Notes: generated by a model not told the origin, from the letters alone. A stretch of 49,884 nucleotides of DNA from Candidatus Sulfopaludibacter sp. (GCA_031292755.1 JARLGM010000032.1:1-49884), one strand, 5' to 3'. Counted from the first letter of the stretch, positions 24,240 through 35,511 are shown. Numbers and translations are program-made.

Positions 24240-26728
24240 TCACCTATACTGATTGGGAACGTATGAGCATGGTCGAAGTACGTGAGCGAAATATTATCCG
24301 CCCACGAAGGGAGGAGTTTCTGGATCGAGCCGAGAGTGCGATGGATCTGCGATTGTCCATCCGAATCGCACGAGGGCAGACCGCCTCCGGGTAGCGGAAA
24401 TTCCACCTTCTCCAGGTCCAGGCCGCGCAGCAAGGCCGCCGCGTGTTGGATTGCCTCCCGGTCGGCGGGAACGTGCCTCGTCAGCTTCTTGTATAAATCG
24501 GCCAAATGAACGATCTGAAAACTCAAAGACCGCGGATTGCTTTCATCCGCCATCAACACGTCCAGCACCGCGATGGGCTGCAAGGTAGTGAAGTAGCGGG
24601 AGCGGTAAGTCATGGAGCTATCGGCCACCTCCAGCAGGTACTCCAGCAGAGGCCAGCTTCGTTCATCCAGCCCTGAGGTCAATTCCCGGAGTTGCCTCAC
24701 CGAGTACATCGCCCGTTCTAATCTGCGCCCCAAGCTGAGGAAAAGCCAACCGGGTCCGCGGGTAATGTTTTCCCGTTCCATGCCGGAGAATGCCGAGAGC
24801 AGTTCCAGGCACCCGTTCAGCACCGCCGAGTACTCTACAAAAAGCATGTAGTTCTCGGTTTGCGCGGATTCCGAAAGAGCGGCCACCAGGCGCGACATAT
24901 CGGTGGAAAGGCGCTCGCGAACACTTCCACCGACGCGGCGGACCTCCGCCAGATAGGACGCCAGGCTGTCCGGCCGGTCCGCGGCGGACATCAACGAGAC
25001 TAGTTCGTCCTCCAGTTCGTGCTCTGTGGCAGGACGGTCTTTGGGTAGCGTGCTATGCGTGGAAACCAGGCAACCGTGTAGCCGGAACAGGCAGGCCAGT
25101 TCGGTGCGATTGGCCCGCCGCACACGCGTCATCAGGCATCGCAGCAGGCGAGCGATGCACTCCGACCGTTCGGCGTACCGGCCCAGCCAGAAAAGATTGT
25201 CCGCCGCGCGGCTGGGCAGATCGGCGGCCGCGCGCTCCAGTTGGACCGGCTGGTTCCTGGGACGCAGCAAGCTGAAGGTATCCACCGGTCCGTCCCACAA
25301 GACCCAGGCGTCTTTCGTGCGACCGCCGCGCTGCATGGATACCACCTGACCATCGGCCTCCGAAACACGGACCAGCCCCCCGGGCATTGCGATCCAGCCG
25401 CCGCCGGTGTTCAGGGCATACGTTCGCAGCACCATGCTGTGAGGATTCAGGCGGCCCTGGTCCCACACGGGAACGGTTGATAGATCCACCTGTTCCTGAG
25501 CCACGTATTCGTAAGGCCGGGAGCGTAACTGCTCGCTGATTTTCCGTTTTTCCGCGCGGGAGAGGTCTGCGCCGAAAACAGGTTCCATGGCACGCGACGG
25601 GAATGCAGGTTTCACCACCACGCGATCCAGATGGTCCAGCACCCAGTCCAGCGCGTAGTCCTGGCCGCACCACCAGGTGGCCACGGAGGGCAATTTGAGA
25701 GGCTCGCCCAACAATTTTTCCGCCAGGCCGGGAAGAAACGGCATAATGGCCGCCGTCTCGATGACCCCGCTCCCCAGTGCGTTGACCACCACGACGTTGC
25801 CGGCGTGTACCGCGTCCACCAAGCCCGCCACGCCCAGGAAGGAATCGTGGCGGAGCTCCATGGGATCGCAAAAGCTATCGTCCACCCGGCGCAGAATGAC
25901 GTGGACGGGTTGCAGTCCTTCCACTGTCTTGAGGTAGACGCGCCGGTCGCGCACCGTCAAGTCGGAGCCTTCGGCCAGCGTAAGCCCCAAATAACGCGCC
26001 AGATAGGAATGCTCGAAATAGGTCTCGTTGTATGGTCCCGGGGTGAGCAGGACGGCGCGCGGGTGATCGCAGCGCGCCAAACCAAGCAGCGCCTCTCGCC
26101 GCGTGCGGAAGAAAGATGCCAGACGCCTCACGTTGGCGGCGCTGAACGCCTCCGGTAGAGCATCCGCCACAATCGTGCGATTCTGAAGGGCATAACCGGT
26201 TCCCGAAGGCGATTGGGTCCGGTCGGCGAGCACCCACCAGCGTCCGTCGGGAGAGCGCGCCAGGTCCACGCCAATCAAATGCAGATGGCCGCGGTCGGGC
26301 GGCGCTACCCCGGTCAGCGGCCGCAGAAAAGAAGGATTTGCGAACAGTAGATCCGCAGGAAGGTCACCCTTCTGAATGAGTTGGCGAGGTCCGTAGATGT
26401 CGCCTACCAGCAGATTGAGCAGGTGCGCCCGTTGCACGATGCCGGCCTCGATAACACGCCATTCTTCCGGCGGAATCAGCAGCGGAATCGGATCGATGGC
26501 CAGCGGCCGGTTTACACCCTGCGGGTCGGTGTAGACGTTGTAGGTAACGCCGTTCTCCCGAATCCGGCGTTCCGCGCGTTCCCAGCGCCGCGCCAATTCG
26601 TCGGGACCGATTCCCTGTAGAGATTCGATCACCGTGGACCAATAGGCCCGCGGAGTTACACCGTCCGGCGCGAACTCATTATAAGTCGACCGGTCGGGCA
26701 ACGGCATCTGAAGGAGATCAGGGCTCAC
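24236..26728 (-). CDS. Circularly permuted ATP-grasp / alpha-E fusion protein
   Basis: An 830-residue fusion. Residues 1 to about 490 are a COG2308-type permuted ATP-grasp (VLLTPGPYNETYFEHSYLAR, VVNALGSGV, DRVVVKPAF, MPGGLVRVS, GGRTKDAWVL). From about residue 500 a complete alpha-E domain follows, opening with RAADNLFWLGRYAERSECIA. Compared with the separate ligase at 19925, the segment aligned to Glu-Asp-Asn reads Ala168-Asp169-Arg170 (LADRTQSPSGTGYAL), so a probable metal-site Glu and Asn are replaced, while the Lys in VVVKP remains. I recall fused members often reading this way, so this may mark a second subfamily. First gene of a leftward two-gene operon with a transglutaminase. Confidence 0.93.
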   Translation of the reverse strand: MSPDLLQMPLPDRSTYNEFAPDGVTPRAYWSTVIESLQGIGPDELARRWERAERRIRENGVTYNVYTDPQGVNRPLAIDPIPLLIPPEEWRVIEAGIVQRAHLLNLLVGDIYGPRQLIQKGDLPADLLFANPSFLRPLTGVAPPDRGHLHLIGVDLARSPDGRWWVLADRTQSPSGTGYALQNRTIVADALPEAFSAANVRRLASFFRTRREALLGLARCDHPRAVLLTPGPYNETYFEHSYLARYLGLTLAEGSDLTVRDRRVYLKTVEGLQPVHVILRRVDDSFCDPMELRHDSFLGVAGLVDAVHAGNVVVVNALGSGVIETAAIMPFLPGLAEKLLGEPLKLPSVATWWCGQDYALDWVLDHLDRVVVKPAFPSRAMEPVFGADLSRAEKRKISEQLRSRPYEYVAQEQVDLSTVPVWDQGRLNPHSMVLRTYALNTGGGWIAMPGGLVRVSEADGQVVSMQRGGRTKDAWVLWDGPVDTFSLLRPRNQPVQLERAAADLPSRAADNLFWLGRYAERSECIARLLRCLMTRVRRANRTELACLFRLHGCLVSTHSTLPKDRPATEHELEDELVSLMSAADRPDSLASYLAEVRRVGGSVRERLSTDMSRLVAALSESAQTENYMLFVEYSAVLNGCLELLSAFSGMERENITRGPGWLFLSLGRRLERAMYSVRQLRELTSGLDERSWPLLEYLLEVADSSMTYRSRYFTTLQPIAVLDVLMADESNPRSLSFQIVHLADLYKKLTRHVPADREAIQHAAALLRGLDLEKVEFPLPGGGLPSCDSDGQSQIHRTLGSIQKLLPSWADNISLTYFDHAHTFPISIGE

Positions 26729-26829
26729 AAGAGGCGGCTCTCACTGTGCAAACGAGCTTACCACGGATCGCACCCGTCATCCTCGTTCGCGGCGCCCGGC
26801 GCTCCGGGTACAATTGAGAATAACCCTCC

Positions 26830-27489
26830 ATGAAAGCCAGAGTCCTCATCGTGTACCGGGAACGCCCGGAGGTGGAACCGTATGCTCAGGCGATTGAATC
26901 CACGGGTGCGGAGCCGGTTCTCGAGGAGGTCCGGACCGGCGTCGCGATCGGCCCCTATGACGGACTCGTGCTAACCGGCGGTGGCGATGTGGACCCGGCT
27001 CTCTACGGCGAAATCGCGTCCCCGGAAACCGAACTGCCTGATCCGGAGCGGGACGCCGTGGAGGCGGCACTCATCGACGAAGCACTGGCTCGCGACCTGC
27101 CGCTCCTTGGGATTTGCCGCGGCATGCAACTCCTGAACGTGCACCAGGGGGGCAGCCTGATCCAGCACCTGCCCACCGCCGGCCGCCATGTCCGGCGCAC
27201 TTCCGACCGGAGCCTGCCGGCCCACTCGGTGGTGATCCCACCCGGCACGCTGCTAGCGAGGATCGCCCGCACCGAGACATGGCAAGTGAATTCCCGGCAC
27301 CATCAGGCGGTCGCACGGCTTGCCGGCGGGTTCAGGGTCTGCGCCAGTGACCCGGAAGACGGAACCGTGGAAGCCATCGAACTTCCCGCGCGGCGTTTCG
27401 TGCTGGCGGTCCAATGGCACCCCGAAAATCAGGCTTTGAGCGATCCCGCACAGCGCAACCTGTTTCAGAGCTTCGCGACCGCGCTTTGA
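26830..27489 (+). CDS. Class I glutamine amidotransferase-like peptidase (peptidase C26 type)
   Basis: A 219-residue protein with the nucleophile elbow GICRGMQLLNV (Cys96) and the His-Glu pair in QWHPEN (His197, Glu199), the triad of class I amidotransferases. LVLTGGGDVDPALYG fits the gamma-glutamyl-GABA hydrolase/PuuD-like peptidase C26 branch, which cleaves gamma-glutamyl amides. It starts about 100 bases from the divergent ATP-grasp/alpha-E operon, with a TACAAT box before the ATG. Its neighbours suggest it may trim gamma-linked peptides made by the cluster, but it could equally serve polyamine or gamma-glutamyl catabolism. Confidence 0.88.
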   Translation: MKARVLIVYRERPEVEPYAQAIESTGAEPVLEEVRTGVAIGPYDGLVLTGGGDVDPALYGEIASPETELPDPERDAVEAALIDEALARDLPLLGICRGMQLLNVHQGGSLIQHLPTAGRHVRRTSDRSLPAHSVVIPPGTLLARIARTETWQVNSRHHQAVARLAGGFRVCASDPEDGTVEAIELPARRFVLAVQWHPENQALSDPAQRNLFQSFATAL

Positions 27490-27556
27490 AGCCGAATTCT
27501 ATTCGCTTGGACCTCGATCCTGCTCACGTCAGGAACGCAAATGAGAATTGCACCTT

Positions 27557-28393
27557 TTACTCTTTGGGCGGTCCCGCCGGCGTGTCGAAACTGAGAGTGG
27601 ATTCCGCCGCGTATTTGCGGTAGTCGCGAAACTCGATCACGTTCCGGTAGCGGATCTGGTTGGCCTTTTGCGATTCCGTATCCATCAGCCTGCCGCCGCG
27701 ACCCCGCACCGGCGGCAGGTCGGCCGCCAGGCTCTCGCACCTCACCGGCAGGAGATATGCATGTCCGCTGACGTCGACGAAGTCGTAGTCTTCCGTGTTG
27801 TGCGAAAACTGCACCGGGAATCCCTCGGGCACATCGATTGTCTCGGCCACCCGCAGCACCCTCTGGGTAGGCTCGTCGATGAAGACCTCGCCGTGATAGC
27901 CGGCGACCACCGAGTTCTGCGCCACCCGCATTTCGAAGTGGGAATTGACGCGCTTCACACGGAAGGTATAAACCGCCACGCGCCGGTCGCCGATGGTCGT
28001 CCACTCTTCGAAGGTGAACTCCGCCTTCGACGTGGGATGAAACAGCAGCATCAGCTTGCTGCCGAACTCACCCTGGCTGAATGCCCCGCCCACAGATGCC
28101 AGCGATGCCTTGGTGGACTTGTTGTTGCGCGCCACCAGCTTGTAGTTTTCCTTCATCTGGAAATAAGTGAGTTGCAGCGTGAGGACGTCCGTGGGCCGAA
28201 GCGGGCCGGTGGGACCGTACCCCTCGAAGCGGTGAATCAGTTCGGTGCAGATGAAATCCGGCAGGGACTTGCTGTAGTTGAGCGCGGTCCGCCGGGCCTC
28301 TTCGAGCAGGTTCGGCGGACCGCCCTCCGCCGGCGTCTGCGCAAGGGCCGCAGCGGCAAACATCAGGAACGCAACCGGAATACGCCAGCGCAT
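27557..28393 (-). CDS. Exported protein of unknown function
   Basis: About 278 residues, starting at the ATG at 28393 rather than 28429 because the signal peptide begins there: MRWRIPVAFLMFAAAALA, then Gln-Thr. Near the mature N-terminus is SLPDFICTELIHRFEGYG, a PDFICTE-type segment often seen in acidobacterial secreted proteins. The body is rich in beta-type segments with LolA/RseB-like character (VAVYTFRVKRVNSHFEMRVA), and the C-terminus IEFRDYRKYAAEST matches the style of the protein at 70-858. Likely periplasmic; no catalytic motif and no function can be assigned. Confidence 0.8.
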   Translation of the reverse strand: MRWRIPVAFLMFAAAALAQTPAEGGPPNLLEEARRTALNYSKSLPDFICTELIHRFEGYGPTGPLRPTDVLTLQLTYFQMKENYKLVARNNKSTKASLASVGGAFSQGEFGSKLMLLFHPTSKAEFTFEEWTTIGDRRVAVYTFRVKRVNSHFEMRVAQNSVVAGYHGEVFIDEPTQRVLRVAETIDVPEGFPVQFSHNTEDYDFVDVSGHAYLLPVRCESLAADLPPVRGRGGRLMDTESQKANQIRYRNVIEFRDYRKYAAESTLSFDTPAGPPKE

Positions 28394-28568
28394 GAACTCT
28401 CCCTCAGAAAATACACCCTTGGCCGGCAAAAAGAAAGCGATCGGCCCCTTTTGGTAAACTGTGGGTGATTCCCAAGGGAACGCAAACCGTGAAACCCTCG
28501 CTCGACTCTACCGCGCCGCTGACATCCCATTCACAGGAGACGCCGGCCGCCGGGTGATCGAACGCGCA

Positions 28569-28973
28569 ATGCCCGGTATTCAGGGTATGTCTTACACCAC
28601 CGCTGAAGCGGTAACAGTAGCACTGGCCGGAGTGCTCGTCGTAATCGTCGCTATGATAGGCTATCGCGCCTGGCAATCTTCGCGCGTTACGCCCGAGGAG
28701 CGCGAACGGCGGCGGCGCGCCATTCTGGTGCGGCAGGGCAAAATGGGCGATGCCACCCTGGTGGAAATCCGCGACGACCTGCTGTTTTACTCGTACTCGG
28801 TGCGCGGCGTGGAATACACCGCCTCGCAGGACCTCTCCGCGCTGCGGGAGCGCATTCCGGGCGGCCTCTCAGCGGCCGGGCCGCTCTCGGTCAAGTATGA
28901 CGCCCGCAATCCCGCCAACTCCATCGTAGTGGCGGAAGGGTGGAGCGGCATTCGCACCATCCCTGCCAGTTGA
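28569..28973 (+). CDS. Small single-pass membrane protein, DUF3592-like
   Basis: About 134 residues from the ATG at 28569; a GTG at 28461 and an ATG at 28587 are alternatives. One membrane segment (AVTVALAGVLVVIVAMIGY) is followed by a basic stretch (RRRRAI) and a soluble domain with GDATLVEIRDDLLFYSYSV, then VEYTASQDL and a VKYDARNPANS segment. That order resembles DUF3592 proteins, whose function is unknown. Orientation rule: the basic stretch suggests the C-terminal domain is cytosolic. It converges with the RND transporter, two bases between stops. Confidence 0.7.
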   Translation: MPGIQGMSYTTAEAVTVALAGVLVVIVAMIGYRAWQSSRVTPEERERRRRAILVRQGKMGDATLVEIRDDLLFYSYSVRGVEYTASQDLSALRERIPGGLSAAGPLSVKYDARNPANSIVVAEGWSGIRTIPAS

Positions 28974-28975
28974 CC

Positions 28976-31900
28976 CTACTGCTCTTCGAACTCCACTTCC
29001 GGCTCGGGCAGAACATCGGCTTCTCCCGCGGACCACACGTACAGGGTCGGCAGCAGGAAAATATTCAGCACCATCGCCACCATCAGCCCGCCCACAATCA
29101 CAATAGCGAAGGGACGCTGGGAATCGGACCCTATAGCGTGCGAGGTGGCCGCCGGCAGCAGACCCAGCGTAGCCACCAGCGTGGTCATCATGATGGGCCG
29201 CAGCCGCAGCACCGCCCCCTCCACCGCGGCATCCACCACCGAATGGCCCCGCACGCGAAGCTGGTTGATGTACTCCAGCATGATCACGCCGGTCTGCACG
29301 CAGACCCCGAACAACGCCAGGAAGCCCACTCCCGACGACACGCTGAAGTGCGTGCCGCTAGCCAGCAGCGCCAAAAGACCGCCCAAGGGCGCCATCGCGA
29401 TATTCGCCAGCATCAAACCGGCCCACTTGAATGAGCGGAACATGGTGTAGAGGATGATGAAAATCACCAGGATGGTGATGGGCAGAACAATCATGAGCCG
29501 CTTTTGGGAACGCTGCTGGCTGGCATACTCGCCGGCCCAGCTAATGCTGTAGCCCTCCGGCAGCTTGACCTTCTGGCCCACCTTTTTGATGGCCTCTTCC
29601 ACCGTGCTTCCCAGGTCGCGGCCGCGCACGCTGTACTTGATGGCGACGTACCGGGAATTCTCTTCCCGGTCGATTCGCGATGCCATGTCCAGCACCTGCA
29701 CGTCGCACAACTGCGCCAGCGATACACGCTCCCCGGAGGGAGCCAAAAGGCGGATGTTTTCGATGGCCTCTTTGGTGTCGCGATCCGCCTGATCGTAGCG
29801 GACTACCAGGTCGTAGCGTTGCTCGCCCTGCAGCACCTGGGTCACGGCATTACCGCCCACCGCGGTTTGGATGGCGTCCTGCACATCCGCCACATTGATC
29901 CCGTAGCGCGCCGCCTGCTTGCGATTCACCGTGAAATTGAGATTGGGCTGGCCGACCACGCGAAACAATCCCAGGTCCTGCACCCCGGCGATGGCCTTCA
30001 GCACATTGACGATCTCATCGCCCTTCTGCTCCAGAAGCCTGAGATTATCGCCGTAGATCTTGATGGCCAGTTCGCCCTTCACGCCGCTCACGGCCTCTTC
30101 CATGTTGTCGGAGATGGGTTGCGAGAAGTTCCACAGCACGCCGGGCAGCTTTTCCAGTTCGTGGCTCATGGCCGAGATCAGGCGCACCTTGTCCTGGTGA
30201 AATACCGGCCGCCATTGCTCCTTGCGCTTCAGGTCCACAAAGTATTCGGTATTGGAAAAGCCCGCCGTATCGGTCCCATCGTCGGGACGGCCCACCTGCG
30301 AAACCACGATGGGCACCTCCGGAAACGATGCCAGAATGACGCGCGCCTGGTTCATCAGCCGCGTCCCTTCGGCCGGACCGGTGCTGGGCGCCAGCGTACC
30401 GCGCACCCAAATGGCGCCTTCGTCCAGATGCGGTAGAAACTCCGAGCCGATGATCCCGCTGCCGCCGATCAGGACCGCTGCCACCAGGCACAGCGCAGCG
30501 AAGCCCACCGTGATCCACCGCGCGCCGATGGCCCGTCGCAACCCGGCGCGATATCTCTCCGTGATGAAGATCAGCACCGGGTTGTGCCACTCCCGCACAT
30601 CGCCGCGAAACAGAAAGCTGGCCAGCACGGGCGCCACAACGATGGAAAAGATCAGCGCGCCCAGCAGTGCGAATGCCACCGTCCACGCCATCGGTTTGAA
30701 CAGCCGGCCCTCCACGCTTTGCAGCGTGAAGATGGGAAGGTACGCGGTAATGATGATGCCGATGGCGTAGAACACGGGCCGCTGCACTTCGTATGCCGCT
30801 TCGCGAATCCGCTCCAGCGCGGGCCGTGCCTCTGAATTCCGGCGCGACATGTGCCGGACGATGTTTTCCACCATGACCACCGCGCCATCCACCACCATGC
30901 CGAAATCCAGCGCGCCCAGAGACAGCAGATTCGCCGGAATCTTCCGAAGGTCCAGGCAGATGGAAGCAAACAGCAGCGAGAACGGGATGGTCAGCGCCAC
31001 AATCAGCGCGCCGCGCGCATTACCCAGGAACAGGAACAGAATGATGGCCACCAGGATGATGCCTTCCGCCAGGTTGTGCAACACCGTTTCGGTGGTCAGA
31101 TGCACCAGATCGCTGCGGTCCAGAAACGGCGAGATGCTTACGCCGCGCGGCAGAATGTGCGCATTCAGTTCCTTTACTTTGTCGTGAATAAAGCGCAGCG
31201 TCTCGTCGGAGCTGGCGCCTTTGCGCAACAGCACGATTCCCTCGATCACGTCGTCGTTATCGATGATCTTGCCATCGGCGCGATGAATGGCCCGGCCGAT
31301 TCGCCCCAGCCGGATCTTAGGCCCTTGTAGCACCGTGGAAATATCCTGAATGCGGATGGGCGTTCCGCTTTGCGTTTTGACCACCGTCTGACCGATTTCG
31401 TCGGTATGCCCGAACAGGCCGATGGAACGGACATTCACCTGCTGTAGCCCGGCTTCGATGAAGCTGCCGCCGGCATTGGTGTTGTTGTTCGCCAGTTGCT
31501 GCTCCACCTGACCCAGGTTCAGCCCGTATGAAATCAGCTTTTCGGGGTCGAGCCGTACCTGGTATTCCCGCGTGATGCCGCCAAAGCTGCTCACGTCCAC
31601 CACGTTCGGGACCGATTTGAATTGCTTTTCCAGCACCCAGTCTTCCAACGACTTCAGTTCCATCAGGTCGTACTGAGGATTGGTGCTCTTCAGCGTGTAC
31701 CAGTAAATCTGGCCGACGGGACTGTAATCGGTCCCGATCTGCGGCTGCAGGCTTGGCGGCAAGGTCACGCTGGAAAGCCTCTCCAACACCTTTTGGCGGT
31801 TCCAATCGTTACTGGAATCGTCGCTGAAGATCAACATCACGCTGGAAAGTCCAAACACCGACGTGGAACGCAAATGTTGCAGGTCGGGAAGGCCGTTCAT

Positions 31901-32116
31901 CACGATTTCAATCGGAATGGTGACCTGCTGTTCCACCTCCTCCGCGGCCCGTCCCGGCCATTGTGTAATCACCTGCACATAGTTGTTGGCGACGTCGGGG
32001 TACGCCTCGATCGGCAGGTTTTCGAAGGAGATCACACCCCACGCGAAAAGCAGAATGGCGATGGCTACGATGAGAAGCCGGTTGCTCAGGGCGAAAGTGA
32101 CAATTCCGCGAATCAT
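28976..32116 (-). CDS. CusA/CzcA family heavy-metal efflux RND transporter
   Basis: A 1046-residue inner-membrane pump with the standard RND arrangement of a membrane segment, a large periplasmic loop and a helix cluster, repeated twice. FENLPIEAYPDVANNYVQV and QWPGRAAEEVEQQVTIPIE are heavy-metal-RND signatures. The fourth-helix motif DFGMVVDGAVVMVEN keeps both Asp residues and the Glu used for proton relay. Whether it exports copper/silver or zinc/cobalt/cadmium is not resolved. The usual membrane-fusion (CusB) and outer-membrane (CusC) partners are not adjacent, although 3 kb on each side was read. It is divergent from a response regulator across a region with repeated TATCTTTC boxes, so shared control is plausible. 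Confidence 0.93.
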   Translation of the reverse strand: MIRGIVTFALSNRLLIVAIAILLFAWGVISFENLPIEAYPDVANNYVQVITQWPGRAAEEVEQQVTIPIEIVMNGLPDLQHLRSTSVFGLSSVMLIFSDDSSNDWNRQKVLERLSSVTLPPSLQPQIGTDYSPVGQIYWYTLKSTNPQYDLMELKSLEDWVLEKQFKSVPNVVDVSSFGGITREYQVRLDPEKLISYGLNLGQVEQQLANNNTNAGGSFIEAGLQQVNVRSIGLFGHTDEIGQTVVKTQSGTPIRIQDISTVLQGPKIRLGRIGRAIHRADGKIIDNDDVIEGIVLLRKGASSDETLRFIHDKVKELNAHILPRGVSISPFLDRSDLVHLTTETVLHNLAEGIILVAIILFLFLGNARGALIVALTIPFSLLFASICLDLRKIPANLLSLGALDFGMVVDGAVVMVENIVRHMSRRNSEARPALERIREAAYEVQRPVFYAIGIIITAYLPIFTLQSVEGRLFKPMAWTVAFALLGALIFSIVVAPVLASFLFRGDVREWHNPVLIFITERYRAGLRRAIGARWITVGFAALCLVAAVLIGGSGIIGSEFLPHLDEGAIWVRGTLAPSTGPAEGTRLMNQARVILASFPEVPIVVSQVGRPDDGTDTAGFSNTEYFVDLKRKEQWRPVFHQDKVRLISAMSHELEKLPGVLWNFSQPISDNMEEAVSGVKGELAIKIYGDNLRLLEQKGDEIVNVLKAIAGVQDLGLFRVVGQPNLNFTVNRKQAARYGINVADVQDAIQTAVGGNAVTQVLQGEQRYDLVVRYDQADRDTKEAIENIRLLAPSGERVSLAQLCDVQVLDMASRIDREENSRYVAIKYSVRGRDLGSTVEEAIKKVGQKVKLPEGYSISWAGEYASQQRSQKRLMIVLPITILVIFIILYTMFRSFKWAGLMLANIAMAPLGGLLALLASGTHFSVSSGVGFLALFGVCVQTGVIMLEYINQLRVRGHSVVDAAVEGAVLRLRPIMMTTLVATLGLLPAATSHAIGSDSQRPFAIVIVGGLMVAMVLNIFLLPTLYVWSAGEADVLPEPEVEFEEQ

Positions 32117-32169
32117 TTAGGGTAAGGGAACAATTCGACTCTACCGGGCGGCGGAAGCGCAAGACCACT

Positions 32170-32239
32170 TATCTTTCGGACGGTCGTACCTATCTTTCAG
32201 ACCGCGCACCTATCTTTCGTCGGGATGGGACTATCTTTC
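32170..32239. repeat. Four phased TATCTTTC direct repeats, putative operator array
   Basis: TATCTTTC occurs at 32170-32177, 32191-32198, 32211-32218 and 32232-32239, spaced 21, 20 and 21 bases, two turns of B-DNA. The flanks are partly conserved too: most copies have a C or A-C before and a G or A-G after. All lie on the same DNA face, directly upstream of a -35 box at 32251. Against the predicted start near 32286 the centres fall at about -50, -71, -91 and -112, the geometry of an activator array. The binding protein is unknown; the regulator encoded just downstream is one candidate. Confidence 0.75.
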
Positions 32240-32250
32240 AGGCGAAGGCC

Positions 32251-32279
32251 TTGGCCCGCCCGGCAATCGGCCCTAAGAT
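32251..32279 (+). promoter_or_regulatory. Candidate promoter of the orphan response regulator
   Basis: TTGGCC (32251-32256) and TAAGAT (32274-32279) with a 17-base spacer. Transcription would start near 32286, about 14 bases before the ATG, and GGGAAA lies just before the start codon. The -35 box is a weak match, as expected for an activator-dependent promoter, and the TATCTTTC array ends 11 bases upstream. Confidence 0.55.
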
Positions 32280-32299
32280 TTTGATGCAGCCGGGAAATC

Positions 32300-32947
32300 A
32301 TGGAGCACATTCGACTTATTCTCATCGACGATCACGTCCTCTTCCGGGAAAGCCTGGGCCGCCTGTTCGCATCGGAACAGGATCTCGAGGTGGTGGGCCA
32401 ATGCTCCACGATCGCTGAAGCGCTCGACATCCTCCAGCACTCCCAAGTGGATCTGATGCTGCTGGATTTCAATCTGGGCAAAGAGCGTGGCACCGATCTC
32501 ATCGCGGCAGTGCAGCAGGCCGGCTACGCCGGCAGGATCCTCATGGTCACGGCAGTCATGGACGCCGCGGAGGTTTTGAAGGCGCTGCAATACGGGACAT
32601 CCGGGGTATTCCTCAAGCACAGCCCGCCCGGCGCGCTGATCCAGGCGATTCACATGGTCGCCGGAGGCGAAGTCTGGCTGGACCGCGGTATTGTCCAACT
32701 GCTGGCTGAACGCGTCCCGCTTCCGGCCAATGAAGCTTTCGGGATGCCTTTGACCGATCGCGAAGAGCAAGTGCTCCACGGAGTTCTGGAGGGCAGCACC
32801 AACCGCAAGATTGCCGAAGAACTGGGCGGGTCCGAAGGATCGGTCAAAGCGGCCATCCAGCAGTTGTTCCGCAAATCCGGAGTGCGCACCCGCAGCCAGT
32901 TGGTGCGTGCCGCGCTCGAAGGGCACATTCAGACCAGGCAGAAGTAG
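32300..32947 (+). CDS. NarL/FixJ-type response regulator (orphan)
   Basis: A 215-residue protein with a receiver domain (Asp10, Asp11 and phospho-acceptor Asp56 in LLDFNLG; conserved Thr in MVTAV and Lys in FLKHS) and a C-terminal LuxR-type helix-turn-helix (LTDREEQVLHGVLEGSTNRK, then IAEELGGSEGSVKAAIQQLF). No histidine kinase is next to it, so its partner is elsewhere. The helix-turn-helix reads GGSEGSVKAAIQQLFRKSGV, somewhat unlike the usual TVKxHxxxIxxKL, so its DNA specificity may be unusual. The array and promoter in front of it suggest autoregulation or control by another activator. guaB follows 63 bases later. Confidence 0.94.
   Translation: MEHIRLILIDDHVLFRESLGRLFASEQDLEVVGQCSTIAEALDILQHSQVDLMLLDFNLGKERGTDLIAAVQQAGYAGRILMVTAVMDAAEVLKALQYGTSGVFLKHSPPGALIQAIHMVAGGEVWLDRGIVQLLAERVPLPANEAFGMPLTDREEQVLHGVLEGSTNRKIAEELGGSEGSVKAAIQQLFRKSGVRTRSQLVRAALEGHIQTRQK

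Positions 32948-35507
<2,560 letters not shown>

Positions 35508-35511
<4 letters not shown>

Noticed and set aside
32170..32239. CRISPR array
   Set aside because: The repeat is only 8 bases with 12-13-base gaps, far below CRISPR sizes; phasing fits an operator.
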